64,000 nt of DNA from Lachnospiraceae bacterium (GTDB lineage Bacteria; Bacillota; Clostridia; Lachnospirales; Lachnospiraceae): the NCBI GenBank assembly GCA_015258095.1, contig JABZIV010000001.1, positions 1-64,000 on the forward strand. The letters are read 5' to 3'. The translations under genes were made by a program, and so were the position numbers. How positions within the stretch are numbered: position 1 is the stretch's first letter; the number at the start of each line of letters is the position of its first letter. This document shows, piece after piece, positions 33,391 to 42,347 of the stretch. Below the pieces are notes generated by a model. The model made no database searches. It had not been told where the DNA came from and was given only the letters and a program-made list of their open reading frames with translations.

Positions 33391-34449
33391 ATGAGGGGAA
33401 AGGCATCTTTGCTTTTTTGCCTGTCTCTTCTCCTTCTCTTTAATCTCAGTGCCTGCGGGAATGCCGGAGAGAAGAAGGCAAAAAAGAAGATTAAAATCGG
33501 CGTCACCCTGTATGACAGTTATGATACGTTTCTAACCGGCTATATGCGCGCTTTTGACAAGGAAGTTGCCGAGAAACGGGCAGAGGGGTACGAAGTAAAT
33601 GTACTCCAGTACAATGCGGCGGGAAGTCAGGCTATGCAGAATGAGCAGGTGGAAGAAATGTTGCAGAATTCCTGCGATGTGCTTTGTGTAAATCTGGTGG
33701 ATCGCACTGCGCCTTCGGAAATCATTGATATGGCGAAGAAGAAGGATGTTCCGGTTATTTTCTTTAACCGGGAGCTGGTGGAAGAAGACCTGAATCAGTG
33801 GAACAAGCTCTATTACGTCGGTGCGGATGCCAAGCAGTCCGGTATCTTGCAGGGAGAGTTGGTTCTGGAGGATGTGAAGGACGCGGAGAAGGAGGGACAG
33901 CTTCCTCCGGAGCTGGATCGAAATGGAGACGGCAAGCTCCAGTATCTGATTTTTGAAGGAGAAGCGGGACACCAGGACTCGATTATGCGAACGGATTATG
34001 TGGTCTCTACGATTCAGGACGCCGGTATACCGCTGGAAAGGCTGGATTATAGCATTGCGAACTGGAGCAGGGCGGAAGCACAGAGTAAGATGATGCAGCT
34101 CTATCCTGAATTTCAGGGGAAGATTGAATTAATTCTTTCTAACAATGATGATATGGCACTTGGCGTAATTGATGCGTATGATAAGATAGGCGTACAGAAA
34201 GACCTTCGTCCCTGGATCTACGGCATAGACGGAACGAAGGCGGGCCTTGCCGCTATAGAGAAAGGCAGTATGCGTGCAACGGTATACAATGATGAAGTGG
34301 GACAGTCCAAAGCCCTTTTCCGGATTGCCTTTCAGCTTGCGTCCGAAGGCGCGGAGGATGGAGAGGGGACGGAGATAGAGAAGATTACCAGGCTTCCCTA
34401 CAGAAAGGTGAGGAGAAAGAATTATGCAGAATTCAGAACAGAGGAATAG
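33391..34449 (+). CDS. Galactose/glucose-binding lipoprotein (MglB-like)
   Basis: 352 aa lipoprotein: signal LLFCLSLLLLFNLSAC with lipobox LSAC. The binding fold opens IKIGVTLYDSYDTF and continues with SCDVLCVNLVDRTAPSEII and VPVIFFNRE. The calcium loop of MglB is present (DRNGDGKLQYLIFEGE), as is DGTKAGLAAIEKGSMRATVYND. I place the start at 33391 because it gives a proper signal peptide, though the ribosome binding site there is weak; 126 bases of upstream frame exist. No mgl ABC ATPase or permease follows, so it may serve sensing or another transporter. Confidence 0.82.
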   Translation: MRGKASLLFCLSLLLLFNLSACGNAGEKKAKKKIKIGVTLYDSYDTFLTGYMRAFDKEVAEKRAEGYEVNVLQYNAAGSQAMQNEQVEEMLQNSCDVLCVNLVDRTAPSEIIDMAKKKDVPVIFFNRELVEEDLNQWNKLYYVGADAKQSGILQGELVLEDVKDAEKEGQLPPELDRNGDGKLQYLIFEGEAGHQDSIMRTDYVVSTIQDAGIPLERLDYSIANWSRAEAQSKMMQLYPEFQGKIELILSNNDDMALGVIDAYDKIGVQKDLRPWIYGIDGTKAGLAAIEKGSMRATVYNDEVGQSKALFRIAFQLASEGAEDGEGTEIEKITRLPYRKVRRKNYAEFRTEE

Positions 34450-35980
34450 AGAACAGGGCGGGGAGAAAAGCAGATTGGATTTCGGAATCAGCGGCATTCC
34501 TTTTTTGGCAATTCTTCTCCTTTGCTTTTTCTTTTTTATTTTCCCGGAAAACTCCAACCGGATTTTATCGATGATTCGTTCTTTTCTCGGATCGGAGTTT
34601 GCAGTCTATTACCTGGGAATCGGTTTGTTTATTTTCCTTTTATCGTTCTATATCGCTTTTTCTCCGTATGGGAGTATCGTACTGGGAAGTCCGGAGGAGA
34701 AGCCGAAGTATTCTTTCTTTTCCTGGGGCAGTATGATGTTCACGGCGGGGCTTGCAGCGGACATCCTGTTCTATTCCCTCTGTGAATGGATACTTTATGT
34801 GCGGGAACCCTATGTGCAGAGCCTGGGCAATAAAGAGGAATGGGCGACGGTGTATACGCTTTTCCATTGGGGACCGATTCCCTGGGGATTTTACTTGGTT
34901 CTTGCCGTTGCCTTCGGCTTTATGCTGCACGTACGAAAGCGAAGTAAGCAGCGCTACTCCGAGGCTTGTCGTCCCATTCTGAAAGGACAGACGGACGGAC
35001 TTCTCGGAAGAGGAATCGACCTTCTGGCTGTATTTGCCCTGCTTGCCGGTACGGCTACAACCTTCTCCGTGGCAACCCCGCTTATGGCGGAGATTTTGAA
35101 GAAGGTCTTACCCGGCGTATCGACGGTCAGTCTTACGATTGCAATACTGCTTATCACCTGTGCAGTGTATACGTATTCTCTACTGAAGGGGATGGCGGGG
35201 ATTTCTTTTCTGGCAAAGACCTGTACCTGGCTTTTTTATTCGCTTCTCTTTTACATTTTCTTCTTCGGAGGCGCGGGTAATTTCATCCTGAAGCACGGTT
35301 TCTCCGCGTTCGGGAAGATGGTAGAGCACTTTCCGACGATGGCGACTTATACCGATCCGCTCGGAGAGAATCATTTTCCGGAAAACTGGACGATATTCTA
35401 TTGGGCATACTGGATGGTATGGTGCGTGGCGTCTCCGTTCTTTATCGGAAGCATCAGCAGAGGACGAACCATACGGCAGACAATCCTCGGCGGATATCTC
35501 TTCGGGGTGGGCAGTACGTTTGTGAGTTTTCTGGTGCTGGGAAACTATAGTCTTTCTCTGGAAATATTCGGGAAACTTCCGGTGCTTTCCATCTATGAGA
35601 AGACAGGCTCCCTTTATAAGACGATTGTGCAGTGTCTGGAGGCACTTCCCCTGGCACCTTTGGTGCTCGCTCTTCTTCTTCTCACGATGTTTGCCTTTTA
35701 TGCCACTTCTTTCGACTCCATTGCCCTCGTGGCATCGCAGTACAGCTATAAGAGTTTGAAAGAAGGCGAGGAACCGGACAAAAGGGTGCAGGGATTCTGG
35801 GCAATTCTCCTGATTCTCCTTCCGCTTGCCCTGGTTTTCTCGGAAAGTTCCATGGCAAATCTGCAATCGGTGTCGATTATTGCGGCATTTCCGATTGGCT
35901 TCGTGATTCTTTTGATTTGTTTCAGCTTTTTGAAGGATGCGAAGGCGTATCTTCAGGAGCTCGAGGAGAGGAAAGATTGA
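34424..35980 (+). CDS. BCCT family transporter (betaine/choline/carnitine type)
   Basis: 518 aa, twelve hydrophobic segments. Family landmarks: FFSWGSMMFTAGLAADILFYSLCEW, and TIFYWAYWMVWCVASPFFIGSISRGRTIRQ. The start at 34424 overlaps the binding-protein gene by 26 bases, preceded by GGTGAGGAG. Placement of a BCCT carrier in a sugar-sensing operon is unusual. The substrate could be a quaternary amine or another small zwitterion; sequence alone does not decide. The ion-coupling mode is also unknown. Confidence 0.87.
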   Translation: MQNSEQRNREQGGEKSRLDFGISGIPFLAILLLCFFFFIFPENSNRILSMIRSFLGSEFAVYYLGIGLFIFLLSFYIAFSPYGSIVLGSPEEKPKYSFFSWGSMMFTAGLAADILFYSLCEWILYVREPYVQSLGNKEEWATVYTLFHWGPIPWGFYLVLAVAFGFMLHVRKRSKQRYSEACRPILKGQTDGLLGRGIDLLAVFALLAGTATTFSVATPLMAEILKKVLPGVSTVSLTIAILLITCAVYTYSLLKGMAGISFLAKTCTWLFYSLLFYIFFFGGAGNFILKHGFSAFGKMVEHFPTMATYTDPLGENHFPENWTIFYWAYWMVWCVASPFFIGSISRGRTIRQTILGGYLFGVGSTFVSFLVLGNYSLSLEIFGKLPVLSIYEKTGSLYKTIVQCLEALPLAPLVLALLLLTMFAFYATSFDSIALVASQYSYKSLKEGEEPDKRVQGFWAILLILLPLALVFSESSMANLQSVSIIAAFPIGFVILLICFSFLKDAKAYLQELEERKD

Positions 35981-36627
35981 TGTTTCAGGGCTTTTTTAAT
36001 TATGATAATGAGATATGGCGTTTTGTGGGGAGACTTGCGGATATTATGGTTTTGAATTTCCTGTGGGTGATTTGCTCCCTTCCGATTGTGACGCTTGGCA
36101 TATCCACAACCGCACTGTATTATTGCACTTTGAAGATTGTAAAGGATGAGGATGACGGGAATGCCAGGATGTTTTTCCGCTCCTTTAAAAGGAATTGGAA
36201 GGAAGGTTTGATTATTTGGCTGATTCTTCTTCCCATCTTTGCTATCCTCTTACTGGATCATCGTTTCTTTAGTATCGCTTTTCAGGGAAAGGATATTTTA
36301 CGTTTTCTGCTTCGGGGGATTACGGATGCCCTGATTTTACTCTGGGTTTTTGTCTTTCTCTATGTTTGGCCCTTGCTTTCCCGCTTCGAAAACTCCTGGC
36401 AGAAGACGATTTTTCACGCGCTCCTTATGTCGATTCGGCACCTTCCCTATACGCTGGGCATTCTTCTTATGGATCTCGCTCTGGTCGTGGGCGTTTACTT
36501 TCTGCTTCGGATTCTTCCGATGTTTGTGCCGGTTTTCTTTATTCTGGGATTTCCTTTAATTGCCTGGGCAAACTCCGCCTTTTTCCGTAGAATCTTTAAG
36601 CAGTATGAGAGAATCAGAAGAAAGTAG
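35980..36627 (+). CDS. yesL: YesL family membrane protein (DUF624)
   Basis: 215 aa with about five hydrophobic segments. DUF624 features: FNYDNEIWRFVGRLADIMVLNFLWVICSLPIVTLGISTTALYY and a central segment WPLLSRFENSWQKTI. ATG at 35980 overlaps the BCCT stop by one base. YesL accompanies YesMN and sugar ABC genes in many Firmicutes; its job is not settled. Last gene of the operon. Confidence 0.85.
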   Translation: MFQGFFNYDNEIWRFVGRLADIMVLNFLWVICSLPIVTLGISTTALYYCTLKIVKDEDDGNARMFFRSFKRNWKEGLIIWLILLPIFAILLLDHRFFSIAFQGKDILRFLLRGITDALILLWVFVFLYVWPLLSRFENSWQKTIFHALLMSIRHLPYTLGILLMDLALVVGVYFLLRILPMFVPVFFILGFPLIAWANSAFFRRIFKQYERIRRK

Positions 36628-36657
36628 GATTTGGAGAGAAAAATACTGCCATAAAAA

Positions 36658-36707
36658 GGGAGGAGGCAGGGACAACCTTGCGGTCATTCCTGCCTGTATT
36701 ATGAAAA
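36658..36707 (+). terminator. Weak hairpin after the sensor operon
   Basis: GAGGCAGG pairs with CCTGCC around a loop with inner GAC/GTC, and outer AATAC/GTATT may extend it. There is no T-run, so termination strength is uncertain. Confidence 0.3.
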
Positions 36708-36820
36708 AAATCTAATAATCAAATAACGTATTTTCGTTATCTGAGGGAAATTATAGAAAAGAGCGATGAATAAACTATGTGTTGCGTGTAAACATTGTGC
36801 TAACAAAATATGAATGATTC

Positions 36821-37543
36821 ATGAACTTGCAGCGCAAATTGTACAGAGAGAAAATAGAGGCGAGAATGTTATTTAAAGAAGAGGAAGAGGCACGAGATCC
36901 GTTTTTAAACTGGCCCGCTGCCTTTTATGAAGAGAAAAATCCGGAAAAGAGAGAAAGTCTGGTCCTTCTACGGATGCAGCAGGAAGAAGCCGAACGGCAG
37001 ATAGAGGAAGACCGTCTGTCCGTACTCTATGAGCGCTATCCGGTCTTAAAAGAGCGGAGAGAGAAGGAGGGGAGCAGCCGGAAGCAGGGGCTCTTTTCGA
37101 GAGAAGCGCCGCTTGTCGATCTCTATATGTACAGCTGGATGAATATCCTGATTCGGGGGAGAAACGGAATCCATTTCTGGAACAGAAAGAGCGCGCGGAA
37201 AGAAGTGGAGAAGCTTCTTCGGAACTTCCACTTTTCTTTGGAGGAGGAAGAAGAGCGTTGCGCGCCTCTTCGCAGGAGAGAACTGGAGTGCTTCGCTTTG
37301 TTCTGGATAGAGACCTGTGCAACGGACAAGAGCTACGGCTCGACGGTATTTGGCCTTGTCCGGATGAAGGACAGCACACTTTCCTTGAAGATGGCGGAAG
37401 AGATCGGTGAGATTCTCCTGTTTATTCCGGAGAAATTGGGGCTGGATGCGCTGGCTAAACCGCTTCGGGAGCTCTTCGTAGAGGTATATACCGGAAAAGT
37501 GAAAGAGGGAGAGCGATGCTGGCAGGAAGTGGTCAAGAGATAG
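36821..37543 (+). CDS. Uncharacterised protein, DUF6553-like
   Basis: 240 aa, hydrophilic and highly charged, mostly helical. Segments such as WPAAFYEEKNPEKRESLVLLRMQQEEAER and DLYMYSWMNILIRGRNGIHFWNRKSARKEVEKLL suggest the clostridial family often annotated DUF6553, from memory only. No signal or membrane segment. The first ATG (36821) has no clear ribosome binding site; the ATG at 36866 follows GAGGCGAGA and is an alternative. The HAD phosphatase follows after 18 bases and may be co-transcribed. Function unknown. Confidence 0.55.
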   Translation: MNLQRKLYREKIEARMLFKEEEEARDPFLNWPAAFYEEKNPEKRESLVLLRMQQEEAERQIEEDRLSVLYERYPVLKERREKEGSSRKQGLFSREAPLVDLYMYSWMNILIRGRNGIHFWNRKSARKEVEKLLRNFHFSLEEEEERCAPLRRRELECFALFWIETCATDKSYGSTVFGLVRMKDSTLSLKMAEEIGEILLFIPEKLGLDALAKPLRELFVEVYTGKVKEGERCWQEVVKR

Positions 37544-37561
37544 AGAAAAGGGGTTAGAGGA

Positions 37562-38215
37562 ATGGTTAAAGCAGTAATTTTTGATGTGGACGGTACAATC
37601 TGGGACAGTGCAAAGGAGGTTGCCGCTTCCTGGACGGAGGCTTTTCAACATTTTCCGGAAACAAAAGGAAGAGCGATTTCCGACAAAGACCTGGAGAAGT
37701 ATATGGGCTTAACCATGGAGGATATCGGGGACGGTCTCATTCCCGGCGTGGAGAAAACGCGAAGAGAAGAGATTATGTGCTATGCGATGGAGTATGAAAA
37801 TGAATACCTCGCGAAGCATCCCGGAAAGTTCTTCCCGGACTTTTTTGAAACGGTGGAGAGATTGAAAAAAGAAGGGAAAATGCTCTATATTGTCTCCAAT
37901 TGTCAGTCCGGTTATATCGAAGCAATGCTAAAGGCGGCAAAGCTGCCATACGGTGAGGGAAAAACTTTTCAGGACATCGAGTGTTTCGGGAATACCGGAA
38001 AGAGCAAGGCGGAGAATATCGTGCTTCTCATGGAACGAAACGGGATTCGAAAAGACGAGGCGGTGTATCTCGGGGATACTGCGCTGGATCAGAAGTCGGC
38101 GGAGGAAGCGGGCATCCCCTTTATCTTTGCATCGTACGGTTTCGGGCATCCGGAGAAGATGCGGGCGAAGATTTGCGGTCTCCCGGAACTGCCGGAACTG
38201 CTTTTGAGCTTATAA
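37562..38215 (+). CDS. HAD-family phosphatase (phosphoglycolate phosphatase-like)
   Basis: 217 aa. HAD motif I is FDVDGTIWDS, motif II YIVSNCQSGY, motif III is the Lys in KSKAENI and motif IV YLGDTALDQKSAEEAG. It belongs to the Gph/HAD subfamily IA and should hydrolyse a small phosphate ester; the substrate is not predictable. GGGGTTAGAGG precedes the ATG. Confidence 0.85.
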   Translation: MVKAVIFDVDGTIWDSAKEVAASWTEAFQHFPETKGRAISDKDLEKYMGLTMEDIGDGLIPGVEKTRREEIMCYAMEYENEYLAKHPGKFFPDFFETVERLKKEGKMLYIVSNCQSGYIEAMLKAAKLPYGEGKTFQDIECFGNTGKSKAENIVLLMERNGIRKDEAVYLGDTALDQKSAEEAGIPFIFASYGFGHPEKMRAKICGLPELPELLLSL

Positions 38216-38303
38216 AGCCGAGCCTTTTCCGGAAGCCGCTTTCCTTTCTCCGCTTGTCCGGAGAAAAGGGGCACTCCGGCTGTTCGGGGGAAAGGGCGGC
38301 AAT

Positions 38304-38332
38304 TTGTAAAATAGCCTGTTTTATGCTAGGAT
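38304..38332 (+). promoter_or_regulatory. Promoter of the CmpB-type membrane protein gene
   Basis: TTGTAA at 38304-38309 and TAGGAT at 38327-38332, 17 bp apart, 34 bases before the ATG. The upstream gap also holds a CTCCG/CGGAG hairpin near 38257 without T-run. Confidence 0.55.
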
Positions 38333-38366
38333 ATGATTTTACAGAAGTGGACAGAAGGAGTGTTCT

Positions 38367-39392
38367 ATGGGGTCATACACGGTATTACAATGGGCTACTT
38401 TTTTTATGCTCTATTGTATATTGGGATGGTGTTTTGAGTCGACGTACTGTTCGATCAAGTCCGGACATCTGCAAAACAGAGGATTCTGTCACGGACCCTG
38501 GCTTCCGATATACGGAGTAGGCGCGAGTATTTTGATTATCCTGACGCATGGGCATGAAGGAAATCTGCTCTATCTGTTTTTTGTCGGGTTCTTTGGCGGG
38601 ACGACGCTGGAGTTAACGACCGGTCTCATTATGAACAGGATTTTTCACATGCGGTGGTGGGATTACTCACAGAATCCTTTGAATTTCCACGGGTATATCT
38701 GCCTGCCGGCGTCCGTCGGCTGGGGCATTGCCGCCGTTTTTGTCACCAGAGCGGTTCACCCTTACGTTGCGGATATTCCGGCGAAGTGGTCGTATATTCA
38801 TTTTATTGTTGTTGATACGATGTTTTATACTCTTTTTGTTGAAGATATCGTGTTTTCCGTAATCGGTGCGCTGGAGCTTCGGGAGAGAGTGGCGCGGCTC
38901 GCAAAGAATTCGGAAGAGATTCAGTCGCTTCGAAAGTCCATTGCGGAAGTGTATGACCGGCTTGCCACGGCAAGAGCGGATTTCGGACAATCTGCCGGAG
39001 AACTCTTGGAGGTGCAGAAAACGGAAGGAAATGTGGCTGCGGCGAAATTTATGGCAAACTCCATCAAGGATTCTACCGTGGCGGTGGCGAGTTCCGTTCG
39101 GAATTCCGTGCAAAATGTTGCCGGAGATGTCAAGGATTCTGCGGGGGCAATGATTGGACGCTTCTGGAAAAATGAGAATCTGCAAGACCTGGAGAAAAGC
39201 AGAGAGCAGATGGAAGAGCAACTTTCCATCTTGGAAGATGGAGGCAATGCCCAGAGCGGAAAGATGCCCTGGTGGGTGAAGACGATGCTTAGAAACAACC
39301 CTGAAGCGGTATCGGAGGAGAGAGGGTTTGACGATTTAAAGAAGGCGGCGATGAAGCCTCTGAAAGAGAAAAAAGAAAGAACGTCTCTCTAG
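38367..39392 (+). CDS. Putative ABC-transporter type IV membrane protein (CmpB family)
   Basis: 341 aa. The first about 180 residues form the CmpB-type membrane domain (PF06541): FMLYCILGWCFESTYCSI, GFCHGPWLPIYGVGA, LELTTGLIMNRIFHMRWWDYS and GYICLPASVGWG. The C-terminal 150 residues are helical, soluble and charged (about 190-300). The family was described as a putative ABC permease, but no ATPase gene is adjacent and transport is unproven. GAAGGAGTGTTCT precedes the ATG. Confidence 0.78.
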   Translation: MGSYTVLQWATFFMLYCILGWCFESTYCSIKSGHLQNRGFCHGPWLPIYGVGASILIILTHGHEGNLLYLFFVGFFGGTTLELTTGLIMNRIFHMRWWDYSQNPLNFHGYICLPASVGWGIAAVFVTRAVHPYVADIPAKWSYIHFIVVDTMFYTLFVEDIVFSVIGALELRERVARLAKNSEEIQSLRKSIAEVYDRLATARADFGQSAGELLEVQKTEGNVAAAKFMANSIKDSTVAVASSVRNSVQNVAGDVKDSAGAMIGRFWKNENLQDLEKSREQMEEQLSILEDGGNAQSGKMPWWVKTMLRNNPEAVSEERGFDDLKKAAMKPLKEKKERTSL

Positions 39393-39468
39393 GGAACGTC
39401 CGGGAGAGTGCAGTGGAGAGCAGTTTCCTTTTTGGTAAGCAAAGAGAAGTCATCTTTGGGAGGAGAAA

Positions 39469-40698
39469 ATGAGTTTAGCACGCACGATGGAAAGTCTCAT
39501 GGCAGGCAATTCCGTGATTCGGAAGATGTTTGAAATGGGGCAGGATATGGCGAAACAGTACGGGAAAGATGCTGTGTATGATTTCAGCTTGGGAAATCCC
39601 GTGGCGCCGGTTCCGTATGAAGTGAAGAATGCGATTATCAGTCTCTTGGAGAACCAGGATCCGCATGAGATTCACGGGTATATGAAAAATGCGGGCTTTG
39701 AGGATGTTCGGACAGCGGTTGCCGAACATCTGAATCAGCGCTTTGGACAGAGCTATAGCAAAGAAAATATTCTCCTTTGCACAGGGGCGGCAGGCGGTCT
39801 GAACGTACTGATGCGTTGCCTTCTGGATGAGGGGGATGAAATCCTTACTTTTGCACCGTACTTTACCGAGTACCGCTCCTATGTTTCCCACTACAAAGGG
39901 GTTTTGAAGGTGGTTCCTCTGAAAGAGGACAGTTTTTCTCTCAATGTAGAAGAGGCGGAGCGGATGATTCGTATGAAGACCAAGGCGGTCATCCTGAATA
40001 ACCCGAACAATCCGAGCGGTGTCATTTATAGCGCGGAAGAGCTTACCGCTCTTTCGGAGATGCTTGTGAGAGCGGAAGAGAGGATCGGTCATCCGATTTA
40101 CCTGATTTGTGACGAACCCTATCGGGAACTCGCATACGACGGAAGAGAAGTGCCCTATATGCCGAATCTTTACCGAAACAGTATCTATCTCTACTCCTTT
40201 TCGAAGACCCTTTCCATCCCCGGAGAGAGAATCGGATATATGGCGATATCCGATGCGGTAGAGGATAGTGCGTGTCTTATGACGGCGGCGGTCATTGCGA
40301 ACAGAACGCTCGGTTTTGTGAATGCGCCTTCTTTGTTTCAGAAGGTAATCGGGCAATGCCTGGACGTGAAGATTGACCTCGGCTTTTATGACAGGAATCG
40401 CAAGCTCCTCTATACCGAACTCACGGAGATGGGCTTCTCCTGTGTTCCGCCGCAGGGTGCCTTTTACCTTCTGATGAAGTGCCCTCTCGCGGATACTGAA
40501 GCGTTCACAAAGCTTGCGGAGAAACAGCATCTCATCCTGGTACCTACTGACGGATTCGGTTTACCCGGTTATTTTCGTCTCGCTTACTGTGTGCCTTATG
40601 AGAAAATCGAAGCGTCGATACCGGCATTTCGGGCATTGATGGAGGATTGCAAGGAATTTCTGCGAAAGGAAGGGACAGAGCTTCCGTCTGAACAATAG
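39469..40698 (+). CDS. Pyridoxal-phosphate aminotransferase, class I/II
   Basis: 409-aa fold type I enzyme. The cofactor Lys is in YSFSKTLSIPGERIGYM; other marks are GAAGGLNVLMRCLLDEGDE, NNPNNPSGVIYS, CDEPYRELAYDG and the Arg near the end (FRLAYCVPYE). Aspartate/tyrosine-type aminotransferase, likely AspC-like; the exact amino acid is unclear. GGGAGGAGAAA precedes the ATG. Monocistronic, with strong terminator after it. Confidence 0.87.
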   Translation: MSLARTMESLMAGNSVIRKMFEMGQDMAKQYGKDAVYDFSLGNPVAPVPYEVKNAIISLLENQDPHEIHGYMKNAGFEDVRTAVAEHLNQRFGQSYSKENILLCTGAAGGLNVLMRCLLDEGDEILTFAPYFTEYRSYVSHYKGVLKVVPLKEDSFSLNVEEAERMIRMKTKAVILNNPNNPSGVIYSAEELTALSEMLVRAEERIGHPIYLICDEPYRELAYDGREVPYMPNLYRNSIYLYSFSKTLSIPGERIGYMAISDAVEDSACLMTAAVIANRTLGFVNAPSLFQKVIGQCLDVKIDLGFYDRNRKLLYTELTEMGFSCVPPQGAFYLLMKCPLADTEAFTKLAEKQHLILVPTDGFGLPGYFRLAYCVPYEKIEASIPAFRALMEDCKEFLRKEGTELPSEQ

Positions 40699-40709
40699 AC
40701 TGTATTTTA

Positions 40710-40755
40710 GATAGCAAAAGAGCAAGGCGTTTGCCTTGCTCTTCTGCTATCATTT
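40710..40755 (+). terminator. Intrinsic terminator of the aminotransferase gene
   Basis: Arms GATAGCA (outer) and AGAGCAAGGC (inner) pair with GCCTTGCTCT and TGCTATC, giving a long stem with a GTTT loop, followed by ATTTT. Confidence 0.85.
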
Positions 40756-40944
40756 TGAAGGGGGACTCCGAAACCCTTATATACAGGAGAAGGCTCCGGA
40801 GCTTGAGTATGAAAAGCTTTTTTATTCGTTACAATTTCTTGTAACTGTGTATAGGATAGTCGGAAACTGTGATTAAAATATGTTTTATGCATTAAAGAAA
40901 AATGAAAAATATAAAGAAAAACTGACGGAAAGTAAGAAATCAGC

Positions 40945-41004
40945 TGGACAAAGTTAGAAAGCACTAATATAATCCCTTATATAGTTAGTTTAATATTACT
41001 AACT
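40945..41004 (+). promoter_or_regulatory. Promoter with palindromic operator of the DUF3793 gene
   Basis: TGGACA (40945-40950) and perfect TATAAT (40968-40973) are 17 bp apart. A 7-bp inverted repeat AGTTAGT / ACTAACT (40983-40989 and 40998-41004, 8 bp apart) begins just past the expected start of transcription, the right place for a repressor. The arm sequence recalls DtxR/MntR-type metal-repressor boxes, but that is only a resemblance. The rest of the gap 40756-40944 shows only a GCTCCGGAGC palindrome near 40792. Confidence 0.6.
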
Positions 41005-41019
41005 TAATAAGGAGTAGGG

Positions 41020-41712
41020 ATGGAGAGGGATAAGTTCTATTTTAAAGAAAAGAATTCGGTAGAAGACTATGTGAAGGAGCATCTTTGCCTGAATGCACCG
41101 GTGCTTCTCGGTTTGAAGCCGGCGGCAATCTTCACCGTGAGTAAGGCGGAAAAAGCGCGACTCGAGGAACTGCTCTCCTCTTGCGGGAAGCAAAGAGGGG
41201 GGAACTGTCCCTTAGAAGAGTACTGCGGGGGAGCCCGTATGGAAGAAGAAACTTTTCCGTCCGACTGCCGGGTTTTCGCTATCGTTACGCTGCATTCCGG
41301 AGAGAAAGAAAGCATCCTGCTGTATAGAAAAGATATTCTGTATGCGCATTTGGCAGACAGAAAGGTGAAACGGTTTCTGCATTCCTTGGCGCTGGGATAT
41401 GAAGAGGGAGCGGACTGGATTCTCCATTTTAAAAAACGCTTTCTGGAATATAAGGAAGAGGGCAGAGAATTTCCCCATGAGATAGGCATTTTTCTCGGTT
41501 ATCCTTTGTGGGATATCCGCGCTTTCATGCAGAATCCGCGGAGAGAGGCGAAACTTACCGGCTATTGGAAGGTTTACTATAAAGTGGAGAAGGCAAGAGA
41601 ACAGTTTCAAAAGTATGACCGTTGCATTGCCTTATTGCAGAAAAGGATGGAAGAAAGAGAGAGGGGAACGGAAAGGAAACATATTGCTTCATTGTGTGAA
41701 AATGTTGCATAA
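41020..41712 (+). CDS. DUF3793 family protein
   Basis: 230 aa, soluble. The C-terminal half is the family core: HEIGIFLGYPLWDIRAFM, LTGYWKVYYKVEKAREQFQKYD. A Cys-rich bit (SSCGKQRGGNCPLEEYCGG) is seen near residue 50-70. In clostridia this family neighbours flavodoxin and iron-related genes, as here. It has no proven function; a role in iron or flavin redox metabolism is an inference from context. The stop codon lies inside an HcpR-type palindrome. Confidence 0.78.
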   Translation: MERDKFYFKEKNSVEDYVKEHLCLNAPVLLGLKPAAIFTVSKAEKARLEELLSSCGKQRGGNCPLEEYCGGARMEEETFPSDCRVFAIVTLHSGEKESILLYRKDILYAHLADRKVKRFLHSLALGYEEGADWILHFKKRFLEYKEEGREFPHEIGIFLGYPLWDIRAFMQNPRREAKLTGYWKVYYKVEKAREQFQKYDRCIALLQKRMEERERGTERKHIASLCENVA

Positions 41713-41719
41713 GCAACAT
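41702..41719 (+). promoter_or_regulatory. HcpR-type operator of the flavodoxin gene
   Basis: ATGTTGC and GCAACAT, 7-bp arms with 4 bp between, centre 41710.5. A -10 box TATGAT lies at 41739-41744, starting 28.5 bp from the centre, fitting class II Crp/Fnr activation. The closer TATAAT at 41719-41724 overlaps the site and would suit repression instead. Confidence 0.7.
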
Positions 41720-41829
41720 ATAATTCCTAGTGAAGCACTATGATATAGAAAAAGGCAAGAAGGGTTGTAGTCTATTTTACAGCACGACTGAAAATCATGA
41801 GCCACAAGAAAAATAAGGAGGAAGAAACG

Positions 41830-42252
41830 ATGATTAAGGTAGTATTCTGGAGTCAGACGGGAAACACGGAAGCGATGGCAAATGCTGTTGTAGAAGGGAT
41901 TCAGGCAGCAGGCGGACAGGGAGAAGCAGTCAGTGTCTCCGATATTTCCGCTGCCGATTTATCCGGAGATGCGGTTTTCGCACTCGGCTGTCCCGCTATG
42001 GGAGATGAAGCACTGGATGACGGAGAGATGGAGCCTTTTGTAGAAGAGCTTTGCGGTTCCGTTTCCGGAAAGAAGATTGGGCTCTTCGGCTCCTATGACT
42101 GGGGAGATGGAGAATGGATGCGCCTCTGGGAAGATCGGATGAAGAAGGCGGGCGCCGTACTGGTAAGCGAGCCGGTTATCTGTAATCTCACACCGGATGA
42201 CGAAGGCGTTGCAAAGTGCAAGGCACTGGGTGAAGCTTTGGCGAAGGCATAA
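41830..42252 (+). CDS. Flavodoxin
   Basis: 140-aa FMN electron carrier. VVFWSQTGNTEAMANAVVEG is the FMN-phosphate loop, and ALGCPAMGDEALDD and GLFGSYDWGDGEWM are the isoalloxazine loops. ATG at 41830 follows AAGGAGGAAGAAACG; an in-frame ATG 33 bases earlier lacks this. It sits in the HcpR regulon and may deliver electrons to the hybrid cluster protein in place of ferredoxin (inference). Confidence 0.92.
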   Translation: MIKVVFWSQTGNTEAMANAVVEGIQAAGGQGEAVSVSDISAADLSGDAVFALGCPAMGDEALDDGEMEPFVEELCGSVSGKKIGLFGSYDWGDGEWMRLWEDRMKKAGAVLVSEPVICNLTPDDEGVAKCKALGEALAKA

Positions 42253-42347
42253 AATAAGGCATAAAAGAAGATATCAGAGAAGATGTAAGAAGAGGATTCC
42301 TGTGAAAAGAGATTTTCTTCCGGCACTGTGAATAGAAAATAAAAAAA

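Noticed and set aside
36776..36790. GTTGCGTGTA resembling the HcpR-type half-site, also near 57506
   Set aside because: The second half GCAACA is missing at both places.
41719..41724. TATAAT overlapping the HcpR-type site as the flavodoxin -10 box
   Set aside because: No -35 box at a fitting distance; TATGAT at 41739-41744 matches the spacing of the other two HcpR-type promoters. Both remain possible.
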